The position numbers and the translations under genes are program-made. A stretch of DNA of 64,000 nucleotides, from contig NZ_VDMN01000001.1 in the NCBI RefSeq assembly GCF_006335145.1, positions 806,001-870,000 on the forward strand, in the 5' to 3' direction. The notes beneath the pieces are model-generated. The model worked only from the letters and a program-made list of their open reading frames with translations. It searched no databases and was not told the origin of the DNA. Every line of letters begins with the position of its first letter. Within the stretch, counting starts at the first letter, position 1. The DNA is from Aliirhizobium smilacinae (lineage in GTDB: Bacteria; Pseudomonadota; Alphaproteobacteria; Rhizobiales; Rhizobiaceae). Positions 55,432 through 63,471 of this stretch are shown one piece after another.

Positions 55432-57564
55432 TCAGGCCTTGTGCAGCCAGACCTTGTTGTCATGCACGGCAGCGCCACCGAAAGGTGCCACGGGGTCGGC
55501 ACCGGTCAGCACGTTGATGCCTTCGCCATCAAGATGCGCGTCGTTCGGCCAGAGCCCTTCTGCGATCAGGACGCCCGGCTTTGCCCCCGGCACCAGTTTT
55601 GCATGAAGACGGATTTCGCCGCGACGATTGCCGATCCGCACCACGTCACCGTCGACGATGTCCAAGCGTTGCGCATCGGTCGGCTCGATCATCACTTCCG
55701 GCCGGCCTTCCTTCTGGACCGAGCTTTTCGTCTCGGCAAAGCTGGAATTCAGAAAACTGCGCGACGGCGAGGTTGCCAGGCGGAACGGATGTTCTGCGTC
55801 CGCCGTCTCGATCACCGCCACATGGTCTGGAAAGCGCGGCAGCTCGGCATGCGGCCCAAGCGGCCCAACGCTTGCCGGGGTACGATCAGGCGACGGGCCA
55901 TTGACCCAGTCCGGCGAAAAACGGAACTTTCCGTTCGGATAACCGAAACCGTCGATGTAGTGGGCAGTATCGAAATCCGGCTGGGCATCGATCCAGCGGT
56001 TCGCCTTGAGGTCCTCATAGCTGCCCCAGCCGCTATCGCTCAGGATACGGTCGATATGGGTGCGCTCGTCGTGACCGAAACCGGCGAAATGATCGATGCC
56101 GAGGCGCTTTGCCAGTTCCTCGATGACGAAGAGATTGGTGCGCACCGTCGATGGCGGTTCGACCAGCTTCGGCCCGAGCAGAATATGCTGCTGACCGCCG
56201 GCACGGTAAAGGTCGTCATGTTCGAGGAACATGGTTGCCGGCAGCACGATGTCGGCCACTTTCGCCGTGTCGGTCATGAACTGCTCGTGCACGGCGGTAA
56301 ACAGGTCGTCACGCAGAAAGCCCTGCCGAACCAGCCGCTGTTCCGGCGCTATGTTCATCGGGTTGGTGTTCTGGATCAGAAGTGCGGTCACCGGGCCGCG
56401 ATGGCGCAGAGCCTCCGCGTCGCCGGTCAGCACGCGGCCGATCTGCGACTGGTCGAGCATGCGGATCTCCGGATCCATATAGGCCGTGCCCATCAGCTCG
56501 GCCTTGTTCAGCCGAAAGATCTCGCCATTGTTGTGAAAGGCACCGCCGCCTTCATGTTGCCAGCAGCCGAGAACCGTCGCGATCGACAGCGCCGCATGCA
56601 TGGCAGCCGTGCCGTTGCGCTGGCGGGAAAAGCCGTAACCGAGACGGAAGAAGGTTTTCTTCGTCGTGCCGATCAGCCTGGCAAAATCCTCGATTTCCTC
56701 GACAGAAAGACCGGTGATCGCCGCGGCCCATTCGGGCGTGCGGGTTTTCAGATGGGCTTCGAGGCCTGCCGGGTCATCTGCATATTTCGCCATGTATTCG
56801 CGGTCGGCATAACCGTCGCGAAAGGCGATATGCATCAGAGCGCAGGCAAGCGCTGCATCCGTTCCGGGGCGGACGACGATCTTCACATCCGCCTGCTTCA
56901 TCGTCGGATTGTCATAGATATCGACGACAACGATCTTGGCGCCGCGTTCCTTGCGGGCCTTCACGGCGTGGGTCATGACGTTGATCTGGGTGGCGACCGC
57001 ATTGGTGCCCCAGATGACGACGCAATCGGACTTCGCCATCTCGCGCGGATCAGGACCACGCAAGGCGCCGGTGCCCATCACATAACCGGTCCAGGCCATG
57101 TTGGTGCAGATCGTGCCCATGAAGCCGGAATATTTCTTGGCATGCCGCAGACGCTCGATCGAGTCGCGCTGCACCTGCCCCATCGTGCCGGCGTAGAAAT
57201 AAGGCCAGACGGCTTCCGAACCATGCTTCCCCTCTGCCTTGACGAAGGCGTCGGCGATCTCGTCGAGCGCCGCCTCGCAGGAGACCTCCTGCCAGTTGCC
57301 ATCGCCCTTTGCGCCCTTGCGGCGCTGCGGCACCATCAACCGGCCCGGATGGTAGATGCGCTCGGAATAGCGCGCGACCTTGGCGCAGATGACACCTGCC
57401 GTATAGCTGTTGTCGGACGAGCCGCGCACACGGCCGATCCTTCCGTCCTCGGTCAGATCGACGTCCAGCGCGCAGGCGCTCGGACAGTCGTGCGGACAGA
57501 CTGTATGGCCAACGGAATTATGGCCCGGTTTCGTTTTGGCGGAGATGGGGGTCGCAACGTTCAT
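55432..57564 (-). CDS. cytoplasmic molybdopterin oxidoreductase with one [4Fe-4S] site
   Basis: 710 residues from ATG 57564 (MNVATPISAKTK). A [4Fe-4S] site is formed by Cys23, Cys27 and Cys31 (CPHDCPSAC) and Cys60 (VICAK). The remainder is a bis-MGD catalytic domain of the DMSO-reductase type, with GTNAVATQINVMTHAV near residue 165 and NTNPMNIAPEQ near 380. There is no Tat signal, so the enzyme is cytoplasmic. Substrate is unknown; relatives reduce S- or N-oxides. The C-terminal molydopterin dinucleotide-binding domain (about 590-700) is present. It is divergent from rlmJ with 98 bp between. Confidence 0.9.
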   Translation of the reverse strand: MNVATPISAKTKPGHNSVGHTVCPHDCPSACALDVDLTEDGRIGRVRGSSDNSYTAGVICAKVARYSERIYHPGRLMVPQRRKGAKGDGNWQEVSCEAALDEIADAFVKAEGKHGSEAVWPYFYAGTMGQVQRDSIERLRHAKKYSGFMGTICTNMAWTGYVMGTGALRGPDPREMAKSDCVVIWGTNAVATQINVMTHAVKARKERGAKIVVVDIYDNPTMKQADVKIVVRPGTDAALACALMHIAFRDGYADREYMAKYADDPAGLEAHLKTRTPEWAAAITGLSVEEIEDFARLIGTTKKTFFRLGYGFSRQRNGTAAMHAALSIATVLGCWQHEGGGAFHNNGEIFRLNKAELMGTAYMDPEIRMLDQSQIGRVLTGDAEALRHRGPVTALLIQNTNPMNIAPEQRLVRQGFLRDDLFTAVHEQFMTDTAKVADIVLPATMFLEHDDLYRAGGQQHILLGPKLVEPPSTVRTNLFVIEELAKRLGIDHFAGFGHDERTHIDRILSDSGWGSYEDLKANRWIDAQPDFDTAHYIDGFGYPNGKFRFSPDWVNGPSPDRTPASVGPLGPHAELPRFPDHVAVIETADAEHPFRLATSPSRSFLNSSFAETKSSVQKEGRPEVMIEPTDAQRLDIVDGDVVRIGNRRGEIRLHAKLVPGAKPGVLIAEGLWPNDAHLDGEGINVLTGADPVAPFGGAAVHDNKVWLHKA

Positions 57565-57662
57565 GGGTTTTCTATATTGCAAGCGCGAGCCCGCAAAAAG
57601 CGCGATTTGCGGAGCATCAGTTTTATTCACGCGACAATCTTAGCCCCGCAGGATCAGAGACC

Positions 57663-58535
57663 ATGAACTACCGGCATATCTATCACGCGGGCAATTTCGC
57701 CGACGTCCTCAAGCACGCCGTTCTGGCACGACTCGTTCGCTACCAGCAGAACAAAGACAAGGCGTTTCGCGTGCTCGATACCCATGCCGGCATCGGGGTC
57801 TACGACCTGTCGTCGGAAGAGGCACAGAAGACCGGCGAATGGGTCGATGGTATCGGCCGTCTGATGGAGGCGGAGCTTCCGGCAAATGTCGCGGAAATCC
57901 TCGAACCCTATCTGGGCGCCGTCCGGGACCTGAACCCCAAGGGCGGCATCAAGCTCTATCCCGGCTCGCCGAAGCTCGCGCGCATGCTGTTTCGCCCGCA
58001 GGACCGGCTTTCGGCGATGGAGCTTCACCCGGAAGACCATAATCGTCTGCACAATCTCTTCGAAGGCGATTACCAGGTTCGCGTGACGGAACTGGATGGC
58101 TGGCTGGCGCTCGGCGCGCATCTTCCGCCGAAGGAAAAGCGGGGGATCGTGCTGGTCGATCCGCCGTTTGAAGAAAGTGACGAATACGAGCGGCTGGTGA
58201 GCGGGCTGGCAAACGCCTATCGCCGCTTCTCCGGCGGCACCTACTGCCTCTGGTATCCGATCAAGAAAGGCGCTCCGATCAAGGCCTTCCATGACGAACT
58301 TCAGGCGCTGGAAATCCCGAAAATGCTCTGCGCCGAACTTTCCATCAAAAGTGATCGCGAAACGACGGGATTGACCGGCTCAGGCCTGATCGTCGTCAAC
58401 CCGCCCTTCACGCTGAAGGACGAGCTGCACGCGCTGCTGCCGGTGCTCAAGACGATCCTGGCGCAGGACCGTTTCGCCTCGCAACGCGCCTTCTGGCTGC
58501 GTGGAGAAGAGGCCGGGTCACGCGACGACGACTGA
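57663..58535 (+). CDS. rlmJ: 23S rRNA (adenine(2030)-N6)-methyltransferase
   Basis: 290 residues. The enzyme makes m6A2030 in 23S rRNA. The N-terminal MNYRHIYHAGNFADVLKH is the most conserved stretch. The SAM-dependent fold has VLDTHAGIGVYD (about 38-49) and the catalytic VLVDPPFEES motif (about 162-171). It is divergent from the molybdopterin oxidoreductase and convergent with the YbhN-like gene (5 bp apart). Confidence 0.95.
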   Translation: MNYRHIYHAGNFADVLKHAVLARLVRYQQNKDKAFRVLDTHAGIGVYDLSSEEAQKTGEWVDGIGRLMEAELPANVAEILEPYLGAVRDLNPKGGIKLYPGSPKLARMLFRPQDRLSAMELHPEDHNRLHNLFEGDYQVRVTELDGWLALGAHLPPKEKRGIVLVDPPFEESDEYERLVSGLANAYRRFSGGTYCLWYPIKKGAPIKAFHDELQALEIPKMLCAELSIKSDRETTGLTGSGLIVVNPPFTLKDELHALLPVLKTILAQDRFASQRAFWLRGEEAGSRDDD

Positions 58536-58540
58536 CGCGG

Positions 58541-59524
58541 TCAGGGCTCTTCCTGCTGTTTTGCCCGCTGCATGTCGAGCGGGTCGTTACGGCGGAACTG
58601 CGAGCGCTCGAAGACGAAGATCACCACCAGCGCCATGATGAACGGGATGATCAGGTAGAACAGCCGGAAGACGAGAAGCGCTGCGATCACGTCTGCCGGG
58701 TTCATGTCCGGCAGGCCCATGACGAAGACCAGTTCCAGCACGCCCAAACCTCCCGGCGCATGGGAAAGGAGTGCGGCCGAGAACGATACGAGAAATATCC
58801 CCAGCACGATCATGTAGCCGGGATTTCCGGCCTCCGGCAGCGCGAAATAGATGATGCCGGCGGCGCCGATAAGTTCGATCGGGGCGATGAGAAGTTGCGG
58901 CAGCACGACCCGCGGCGCCGGATAGACGATATTGACCGAGCCGAATTTCGCAAGCCGGAGCGTCAGCGGCTTCAGCTTCATGAAGCTTGCGACAACATAG
59001 AGCCCGATCAGCACCAGCAGGACATAACCCATAGCGGCAGAGGCCTCGACGGGGATCAGGTCGCCGAAACGTTCGATCACTTCAGGCTCGATAACGAGGA
59101 TGATGCCGATCAGCATCAGCGTTCCGAGAATGAAGGTGAAGGAACACATGGCGATGAGAACGCCGATTTCCGCCGGCGTCATGCCCCGGGTCGAATAGGC
59201 CCGATAACGCACGACCGCACCGGAAACCACCGAGGCCCCGATATTATGCGACAGCGCATAGGTGGTGAAGGAACAGACCGTGATGAACAGCCAGTCGATC
59301 TTGCGCCCGAGATGCATCAGCGCGATGCGGTCATACCCCGCCAGCGCCCAGTAGGCGACGAGGCTCGATCCCGCTGCCAGACACCAGTGTGTCTTGGGAA
59401 TGGCCGCAAGGCTCACCCATAAGTCATCAAGCGAAAGTCCTCTCAATTCCTTGTAGAGAAGCCACGCCGAAAGCGCTATCGTCAGGCCGCCTACGACGGG
59501 CCACAGGTATTTCTTGAATGTCAT
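58541..59524 (-). CDS. YbhN / lysylphosphatidylglycerol synthetase-type membrane protein
   Basis: 327 residues with eight or nine transmembrane helices and no catalytic GNAT-type domain, so only the flippase-like transmembrane part of the MprF family (UPF0104) is present. Helices are at about 10-24, 48-66, 115-145, 165-183, 215-235, 240-260 and 280-310; ALSHNIGASVVSGAVVRYRAYSTRGM and LSHAPGGLGVLELVFVMGLPD are characteristic. The C-terminus is charged (FERSQFRRNDPLDMQRAKQQEEP). Function is unknown, lipid transport being one suggestion for the family. Confidence 0.85.
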   Translation of the reverse strand: MTFKKYLWPVVGGLTIALSAWLLYKELRGLSLDDLWVSLAAIPKTHWCLAAGSSLVAYWALAGYDRIALMHLGRKIDWLFITVCSFTTYALSHNIGASVVSGAVVRYRAYSTRGMTPAEIGVLIAMCSFTFILGTLMLIGIILVIEPEVIERFGDLIPVEASAAMGYVLLVLIGLYVVASFMKLKPLTLRLAKFGSVNIVYPAPRVVLPQLLIAPIELIGAAGIIYFALPEAGNPGYMIVLGIFLVSFSAALLSHAPGGLGVLELVFVMGLPDMNPADVIAALLVFRLFYLIIPFIMALVVIFVFERSQFRRNDPLDMQRAKQQEEP

Positions 59525-59658
59525 TCAGCTATTTCGCTCTATGCTCCCCACCTCGATCACTGCACGCAGCCATCAGCGAATTTGCACTCTATTCGCCTGG
59601 ACACTGAACATTCAACAATTACAACGCTCTCGTGTTCCAATGGTGAGGATTCGTGATC

Positions 59659-60357
59659 ATGATGAAGAAATCGTCTGCTGTCCGCGAGATCCTTTTTGCC
59701 GCAGTACTCATGCTTGCGACGGCCATTTCGGCATTGTCCCCGGTCAACGCACAGGAGCGCCGTCAGGATCGCACCCAGGACCGCGCCGGAAATTTCGACT
59801 TCTACGTACTCTCGCTGTCATGGTCGCCAACCTTCTGCGCCAGCGACAAGGGCGCGCGCAACGGCCAGCAATGCGGCCTCGACAAACGTTCCCGCTTCGT
59901 CGTGCATGGACTCTGGCCGCAAAATGAGAACGGTTATCCGGACTTCTGCCGAACCGCCGAGTCTGACCGTGTGCCGCGTGACCTCGGCGAGGCCATGTTC
60001 GACATCATGCCATCGATGGGGCTTGTCGGCCATCAGTGGCGTAAGCACGGGAGTTGCTCCGGGCTCGGCCAGAGGGCCTATTTCGAAAAAGTGCGGCAGG
60101 CTTTTCAACAAATCGAAATTCCCGCCGACCTTTCACGCGGCGACCGGCCGCTAAGCCTTTCGGCCGACGAGATCGAGCAGAAATTTCTCAGCGCCAATCC
60201 CGGCATGACTCACCGGGGGATCGCTGCAAGCTGCGAGGGGCGACAGCTTGAAGAAATCCGTATCTGCCTTACCAAGGACCTGGCATTCCGCGACTGCGCC
60301 GAGGTCGACCGCCGTGGCTGCACGATCAGTCAGATCACCCTGCCGCCTGCTCGCTGA
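59659..60357 (+). CDS. periplasmic ribonuclease T2
   Basis: 232 residues. ATG 59659 is chosen because GAGGA (59645-59649) is 9 bases upstream; GTG 59653 is too close. A signal peptide covers 1-32 (ending VNAQ). The CAS-1 motif FVVHGLWPQ (His83) and CAS-2 HQWRKHGSC (His125, His130) are present and intact, and six to eight cysteines can pair. It is a member of the secreted RNase T2 (RNase I-like) family that cuts RNA to 3' phosphates through a cyclic intermediate. It is 23 bp before the GST gene. Confidence 0.92.
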   Translation: MMKKSSAVREILFAAVLMLATAISALSPVNAQERRQDRTQDRAGNFDFYVLSLSWSPTFCASDKGARNGQQCGLDKRSRFVVHGLWPQNENGYPDFCRTAESDRVPRDLGEAMFDIMPSMGLVGHQWRKHGSCSGLGQRAYFEKVRQAFQQIEIPADLSRGDRPLSLSADEIEQKFLSANPGMTHRGIAASCEGRQLEEIRICLTKDLAFRDCAEVDRRGCTISQITLPPAR

Positions 60358-60380
60358 CAATTTTCCAAAGAGGAACTTTC

Positions 60381-60977
60381 ATGAAAATTCTCTACTCACC
60401 CGCTTCGCCCTACTCGGCCAAGTGCCGCATGGCGGCGCGCCATCTTGGCATCGCACTCACCGAAGTGAAGACCGATACCAATGAGGCCCCGGCCGAACTG
60501 ACCGACAACAATCCGCTGGGCAAGATCCCCGTGCTGATCCGTGAGGGCGAGGCGCCTATCTATGACAGCGTCGCAATCATGCATTTCCTCGACCGCAAGT
60601 CGGGCGGCAAGCTTTATCCGAAAAAGGATGAGAAACGCACCGAAGCGGAGGTGCTCGAGGCGCTGTGCGATGGTGTGATGGATAGTCTTTTGTCGATCGT
60701 CTACGAGCGCCGTTTCCGTGGCGAGGAAAATGCCTATCAGCCCTGGATCGACAAACAGTGGGCGAAGGTCGTCAAATCTCTCGATTATCTGGAAAAGACC
60801 CTGCCGAAGACCGGCAAGAAACTGCACGGCGGCCATTTCGCGCTTGCCGCGATGATCGGTTATCTCGACCTGCGCTTCAACGGCCAGTGGGCGGAAGGCC
60901 GTCCGGAGCTTGCTTCATGGCCTGATATTTTTGCCAAGAAGTTTTATCATTATGCGGAGATGAAGGCGGCGAGCTGA
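60381..60977 (+). CDS. glutathione S-transferase family protein
   Basis: 198 residues. The N-terminal thioredoxin-fold domain (about 1-80) has MKILYSPASPYSAKCRMAARHLGI, where Ser/Tyr near residue 9-12 is the likely glutathione contact, and NPLGKIPVLIREGEAPIYDSVAIMHFLD is the usual cis-Pro and gamma-site stretch. The helical C-terminal domain (about 90-190) has ALAAMIGYLDLRF. Substrate unknown. No signal peptide, so cytoplasmic. The start has AGAGGAAC upstream. Confidence 0.92.
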   Translation: MKILYSPASPYSAKCRMAARHLGIALTEVKTDTNEAPAELTDNNPLGKIPVLIREGEAPIYDSVAIMHFLDRKSGGKLYPKKDEKRTEAEVLEALCDGVMDSLLSIVYERRFRGEENAYQPWIDKQWAKVVKSLDYLEKTLPKTGKKLHGGHFALAAMIGYLDLRFNGQWAEGRPELASWPDIFAKKFYHYAEMKAAS

Positions 60978-60996
60978 GCAACGTAGCCAGCCTCTG

Positions 60997-61058
60997 CCCC
61001 TAACCCCAACCTTCTCCTCGCTCGCGGGGAGAAGGTGCCTACAGGCGGATGAGGAGCA
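60997..61058. repeat. Rhizobiaceae-type intergenic hairpin repeat element
   Basis: Sequence running from CCCCTAACCCCAAC through a hairpin (CCTTCTCC at 61010-61017 pairs with GGAGAAGG at 61028-61035) to a GGCGGATGAGGAGC block. This is the pattern of a short dispersed intergenic repeat familiar from Agrobacterium and Rhizobium genomes. It lies in the 215-bp gap between the GST and the TctC-type gene and contains no gene. Confidence 0.7.
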
Positions 61059-61192
61059 AGTTCCCGACGCCACTCAACCTCCAATAGACTTAGACTTTCC
61101 TCCTATCCATGCAAGCACCTGAATTGCTTGCCCTCGTCCCTTCCTCCGCTACTATGAGACGAACGGCGGGAGGCCGTGATGGAGGAAATGAG

Positions 61193-62182
61193 ATGACACT
61201 CACTGCATTGACGCGGCGCGCCGCACTCGTTCTTGCCGGCACCGCTCTTTCGGCACTGTCGATCGGCCAGCCTGCAGCCGCTCAGACATTTCCCGACCGG
61301 GCGATCACGCTGGTCGTGCCTTTCGCCGCCGGCGGATCGACCGATGTCGTCGGCCGCGTCGTAGCCCAGAAGATGGCCGACATACTCGGCCAGCAGGTCG
61401 TGGTCGAAAACGTCGCTGGTGCCGGTGGCAATCTCGGTGCCGACCGGGTCGCACGCGCGGAGGCAGACGGCTACACGATCCTCATGGGAACCGTTGCAAC
61501 ACACGCGCTCAACCCGTTGATCCTGAAACAGAAACCGTATGATCCCGAAAAGGATTTCTCGCCGGTCTCGCTGCTGGTCATCGTGCCTAACGTGCTGGTC
61601 GTCAATCCGAAACTTGAAGTCAATTCTGTCGCTGAACTGATCGAGCTTCTGAAAAAAGACCCGGACAAATATTCCTATGCCTCATCCGGCAACGGCACGC
61701 CGCTGCATCTGTCCGGCGAGCTGTTCAACAGCATGGCTGGGGTAAAGATGCAGCACGTTCCCTACAAGGGCGCCGGCCCTGCTCTCAACGATCTTCTGGG
61801 CAACCAGATCTCGATCATGTTCGACAACCTCCCCTCGTCCTCAAGCCACATCAAAGGCGGAACGCTGAAGGCGCTCGGCGTGACGACGAAGGAAAGGGCA
61901 TCCTCCTTCCCCGATGTGCCGACGGTGGCGGAAACCGTGCCGGGATACGAGACCTATACCTGGAACGCGCTTTTTGCGCCCGCCGGCACCCCGCCGGAAG
62001 TGGTCGCAAAGCTCAACGAAGCAGCAAATGCAGCGCTCAAAGACCCGGCTGTCGCCGATCGGATGAAGGATTTCAGTGCGACGATCGTCGGTTCGACGCC
62101 GGAAGAACTCGGCAAGCATGTGACTGCGGAGCTCGCCAAATGGAGCCCGGTCGTCAAGGCCGCCAACATCCAGATGGATTGA
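61193..62182 (+). CDS. TctC/Bug-type periplasmic solute-binding protein
   Basis: 329 residues from ATG 61193, which has GGAGG 7 bases upstream; the longer frame is not supported. A signal peptide (about 1-30, ending PAAAQ) exports it. The Bug fold begins with TFPDRAITLVVPFAAGGSTDVVGRVVAQ, the family's characteristic segment. GGNLGADRVARAEADGYTILMGT and GPALNDLLGNQISIMFDNL are typical. Bug proteins capture carboxylates for tripartite tricarboxylate transporters, but no tctA or tctB gene is adjacent here, so the partner is elsewhere or lost. Confidence 0.9.
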   Translation: MTLTALTRRAALVLAGTALSALSIGQPAAAQTFPDRAITLVVPFAAGGSTDVVGRVVAQKMADILGQQVVVENVAGAGGNLGADRVARAEADGYTILMGTVATHALNPLILKQKPYDPEKDFSPVSLLVIVPNVLVVNPKLEVNSVAELIELLKKDPDKYSYASSGNGTPLHLSGELFNSMAGVKMQHVPYKGAGPALNDLLGNQISIMFDNLPSSSSHIKGGTLKALGVTTKERASSFPDVPTVAETVPGYETYTWNALFAPAGTPPEVVAKLNEAANAALKDPAVADRMKDFSATIVGSTPEELGKHVTAELAKWSPVVKAANIQMD

Positions 62183-62195
62183 CGGTTTTCGAATA

Positions 62196-62228
62196 CGAAA
62201 AAGCCCGCGGCATTGACGCCGCGGGCTT
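62196..62228. terminator. terminator between the TctC-type gene and the porin gene
   Basis: AAGCCCGCGGC (62201-62211) pairs with GCCGCGGGCTT (62218-62228). On the minus strand the stem is followed by TTT, so it best serves the porin gene, which ends 24 bp away. It can also stop plus-strand transcription. Confidence 0.75.
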
Positions 62229-62251
62229 CCCCAGCCTGTTTAGACTTAAAC

Positions 62252-62890
62252 TTAGAACTTCACGCCGATACCAACCTTGACGCTGTGGTCGTCGTAGCCC
62301 TTCGAGAAGGAGCCGCTATCGAGGTTGTAATCCTTGGAACCGAAATCGGTATAACGATATTCGAGACGTGCCGTGATGTTGCTGGTGACGAAGGCTTCCG
62401 CACCGGCACCGACGGTGTAACCGACGGCAGTCTTGCTTTCGGAAGAGGTCGCGTCAGACAACTTGTTGTCCTGAATGGCAACACCACCCGTACCGTAGAT
62501 CAGGAAGGGGTTCAGGTCGTAACCGACGCGGCCACGAAGCGAGCCGTTCCAGCCAGCCTTACCTTCGAGATCCGGATAGGTGCCCGACTTTTCGCCGTTA
62601 TAGGCAACGTCGCCTTCGACACCGTAGACGATCTGGCCGCTCTGCCAGTTGTAACCGGTGTAGAGACCACCACCGAGCTTGCTGTCACGGTCGCCAGCGC
62701 CGAAACGACCCCAGTCGTAAGCACCGGTCGCACCGAGGTAGTAACCCTGCCAGTTGCCGACAGCCGGAGCCGGCTCTTCCACGGCGACCGGCGCCTGCGG
62801 GATCTGGTCGACAGCGTCAGCAGCATTGGCCGCGGAAATTGCGATGAAGCTGGCAGCCGAGGCCATCAGAGTTGCGATGAGGATACGCAT
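62252..62890 (-). CDS. Omp25/RopB-like outer-membrane beta-barrel protein
   Basis: 212 residues from ATG 62890, with AGGAGAATT upstream. Signal peptide 1-27 (ending AANAA). The mature protein is an eight-stranded barrel with alternating aromatic/aliphatic strands: WQGYYLGATGAYDWGRFG, KLGGGLYTGYNWQSGQ, ITARLEYRYTDFGSKDY and a C-terminal SVKVGIGVKF ending in Phe, the signal for BAM. The type is common in Rhizobiaceae as RopB or Omp25/Omp31. It is a major outer-membrane protein in relatives. A strong start and terminator suggest high expression. Confidence 0.9.
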   Translation of the reverse strand: MRILIATLMASAASFIAISAANAADAVDQIPQAPVAVEEPAPAVGNWQGYYLGATGAYDWGRFGAGDRDSKLGGGLYTGYNWQSGQIVYGVEGDVAYNGEKSGTYPDLEGKAGWNGSLRGRVGYDLNPFLIYGTGGVAIQDNKLSDATSSESKTAVGYTVGAGAEAFVTSNITARLEYRYTDFGSKDYNLDSGSFSKGYDDHSVKVGIGVKF

Positions 62891-63471
62891 ACATAATTCT
62901 CCTTTTAGTGCTGCCGGGAAGGCCGTCACATAAACTTGGTGGCGACGAGTTTGTTCCCTGCTGGCTGAGGAGAATTTGGAGTGCAATTGAGGAATTGAGA
63001 GAGCCGAATTGTGAATTGATTGCGGCAGATAGAAGGCTAAAGTTCGATGTTGCATCGCCGCAACATGTATATTGTTAACCCTAACAGAATACTAATTCAT
63101 TTATTAACTGTTTTACATTTCTTTCTTATTTCTTACCAAGCGAGAATATCCAAGTCAATACACGAGGATTCGCGTCGACATCTCGGTGTCACGATAGAAA
63201 TGCACTTGTTGTTCAAGTTCAGATCAAACACATCGCTGCTTGGCATCCGCGTTTTATCCTTGGAAATACCTGTTTCAACCGGCCAATCCCTGCCTCACGC
63301 CGACGTTCCCATCCGAATGCTGCCGTATTTCCTACCCCGTCGCGCTTGACGCGTGACCGCCGAGCCTGCTTCCAAAGCGGGCCGGCGGACACTATCTGTG
63401 AGATCAGCAATCGGCTTCGATTCGAGATATGACGAGCCCGGCGCCCATACGTGGCCCGGCGGAGATGTGGA
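62891..63471. promoter_or_regulatory. 581-bp regulatory gap between the porin gene and uvrC
   Basis: No gene is supported here. The stretch must hold the minus-strand porin promoter and the plus-strand uvrC promoter. An A/T-rich block (63060-63140) contrasts with the G/C-rich flanks. Four AATTG units occur at 62985, 62993, 63007 and 63014, in two close pairs, upstream of the porin start. An open frame at 63047-63349 has no ribosome-binding site or family likeness. Confidence 0.5.

Noticed and set aside
55015..57666. 883-codon open frame on the plus strand opposite the molybdopterin oxidoreductase
   Set aside because: It is the reverse of a high-GC gene with intact family motifs; it has no family character, an implausible residue composition and no ribosome-binding site.
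63047..63349. 100-codon frame upstream of uvrC
   Set aside because: No ribosome-binding site; residue composition is that of A/T-rich non-coding DNA.
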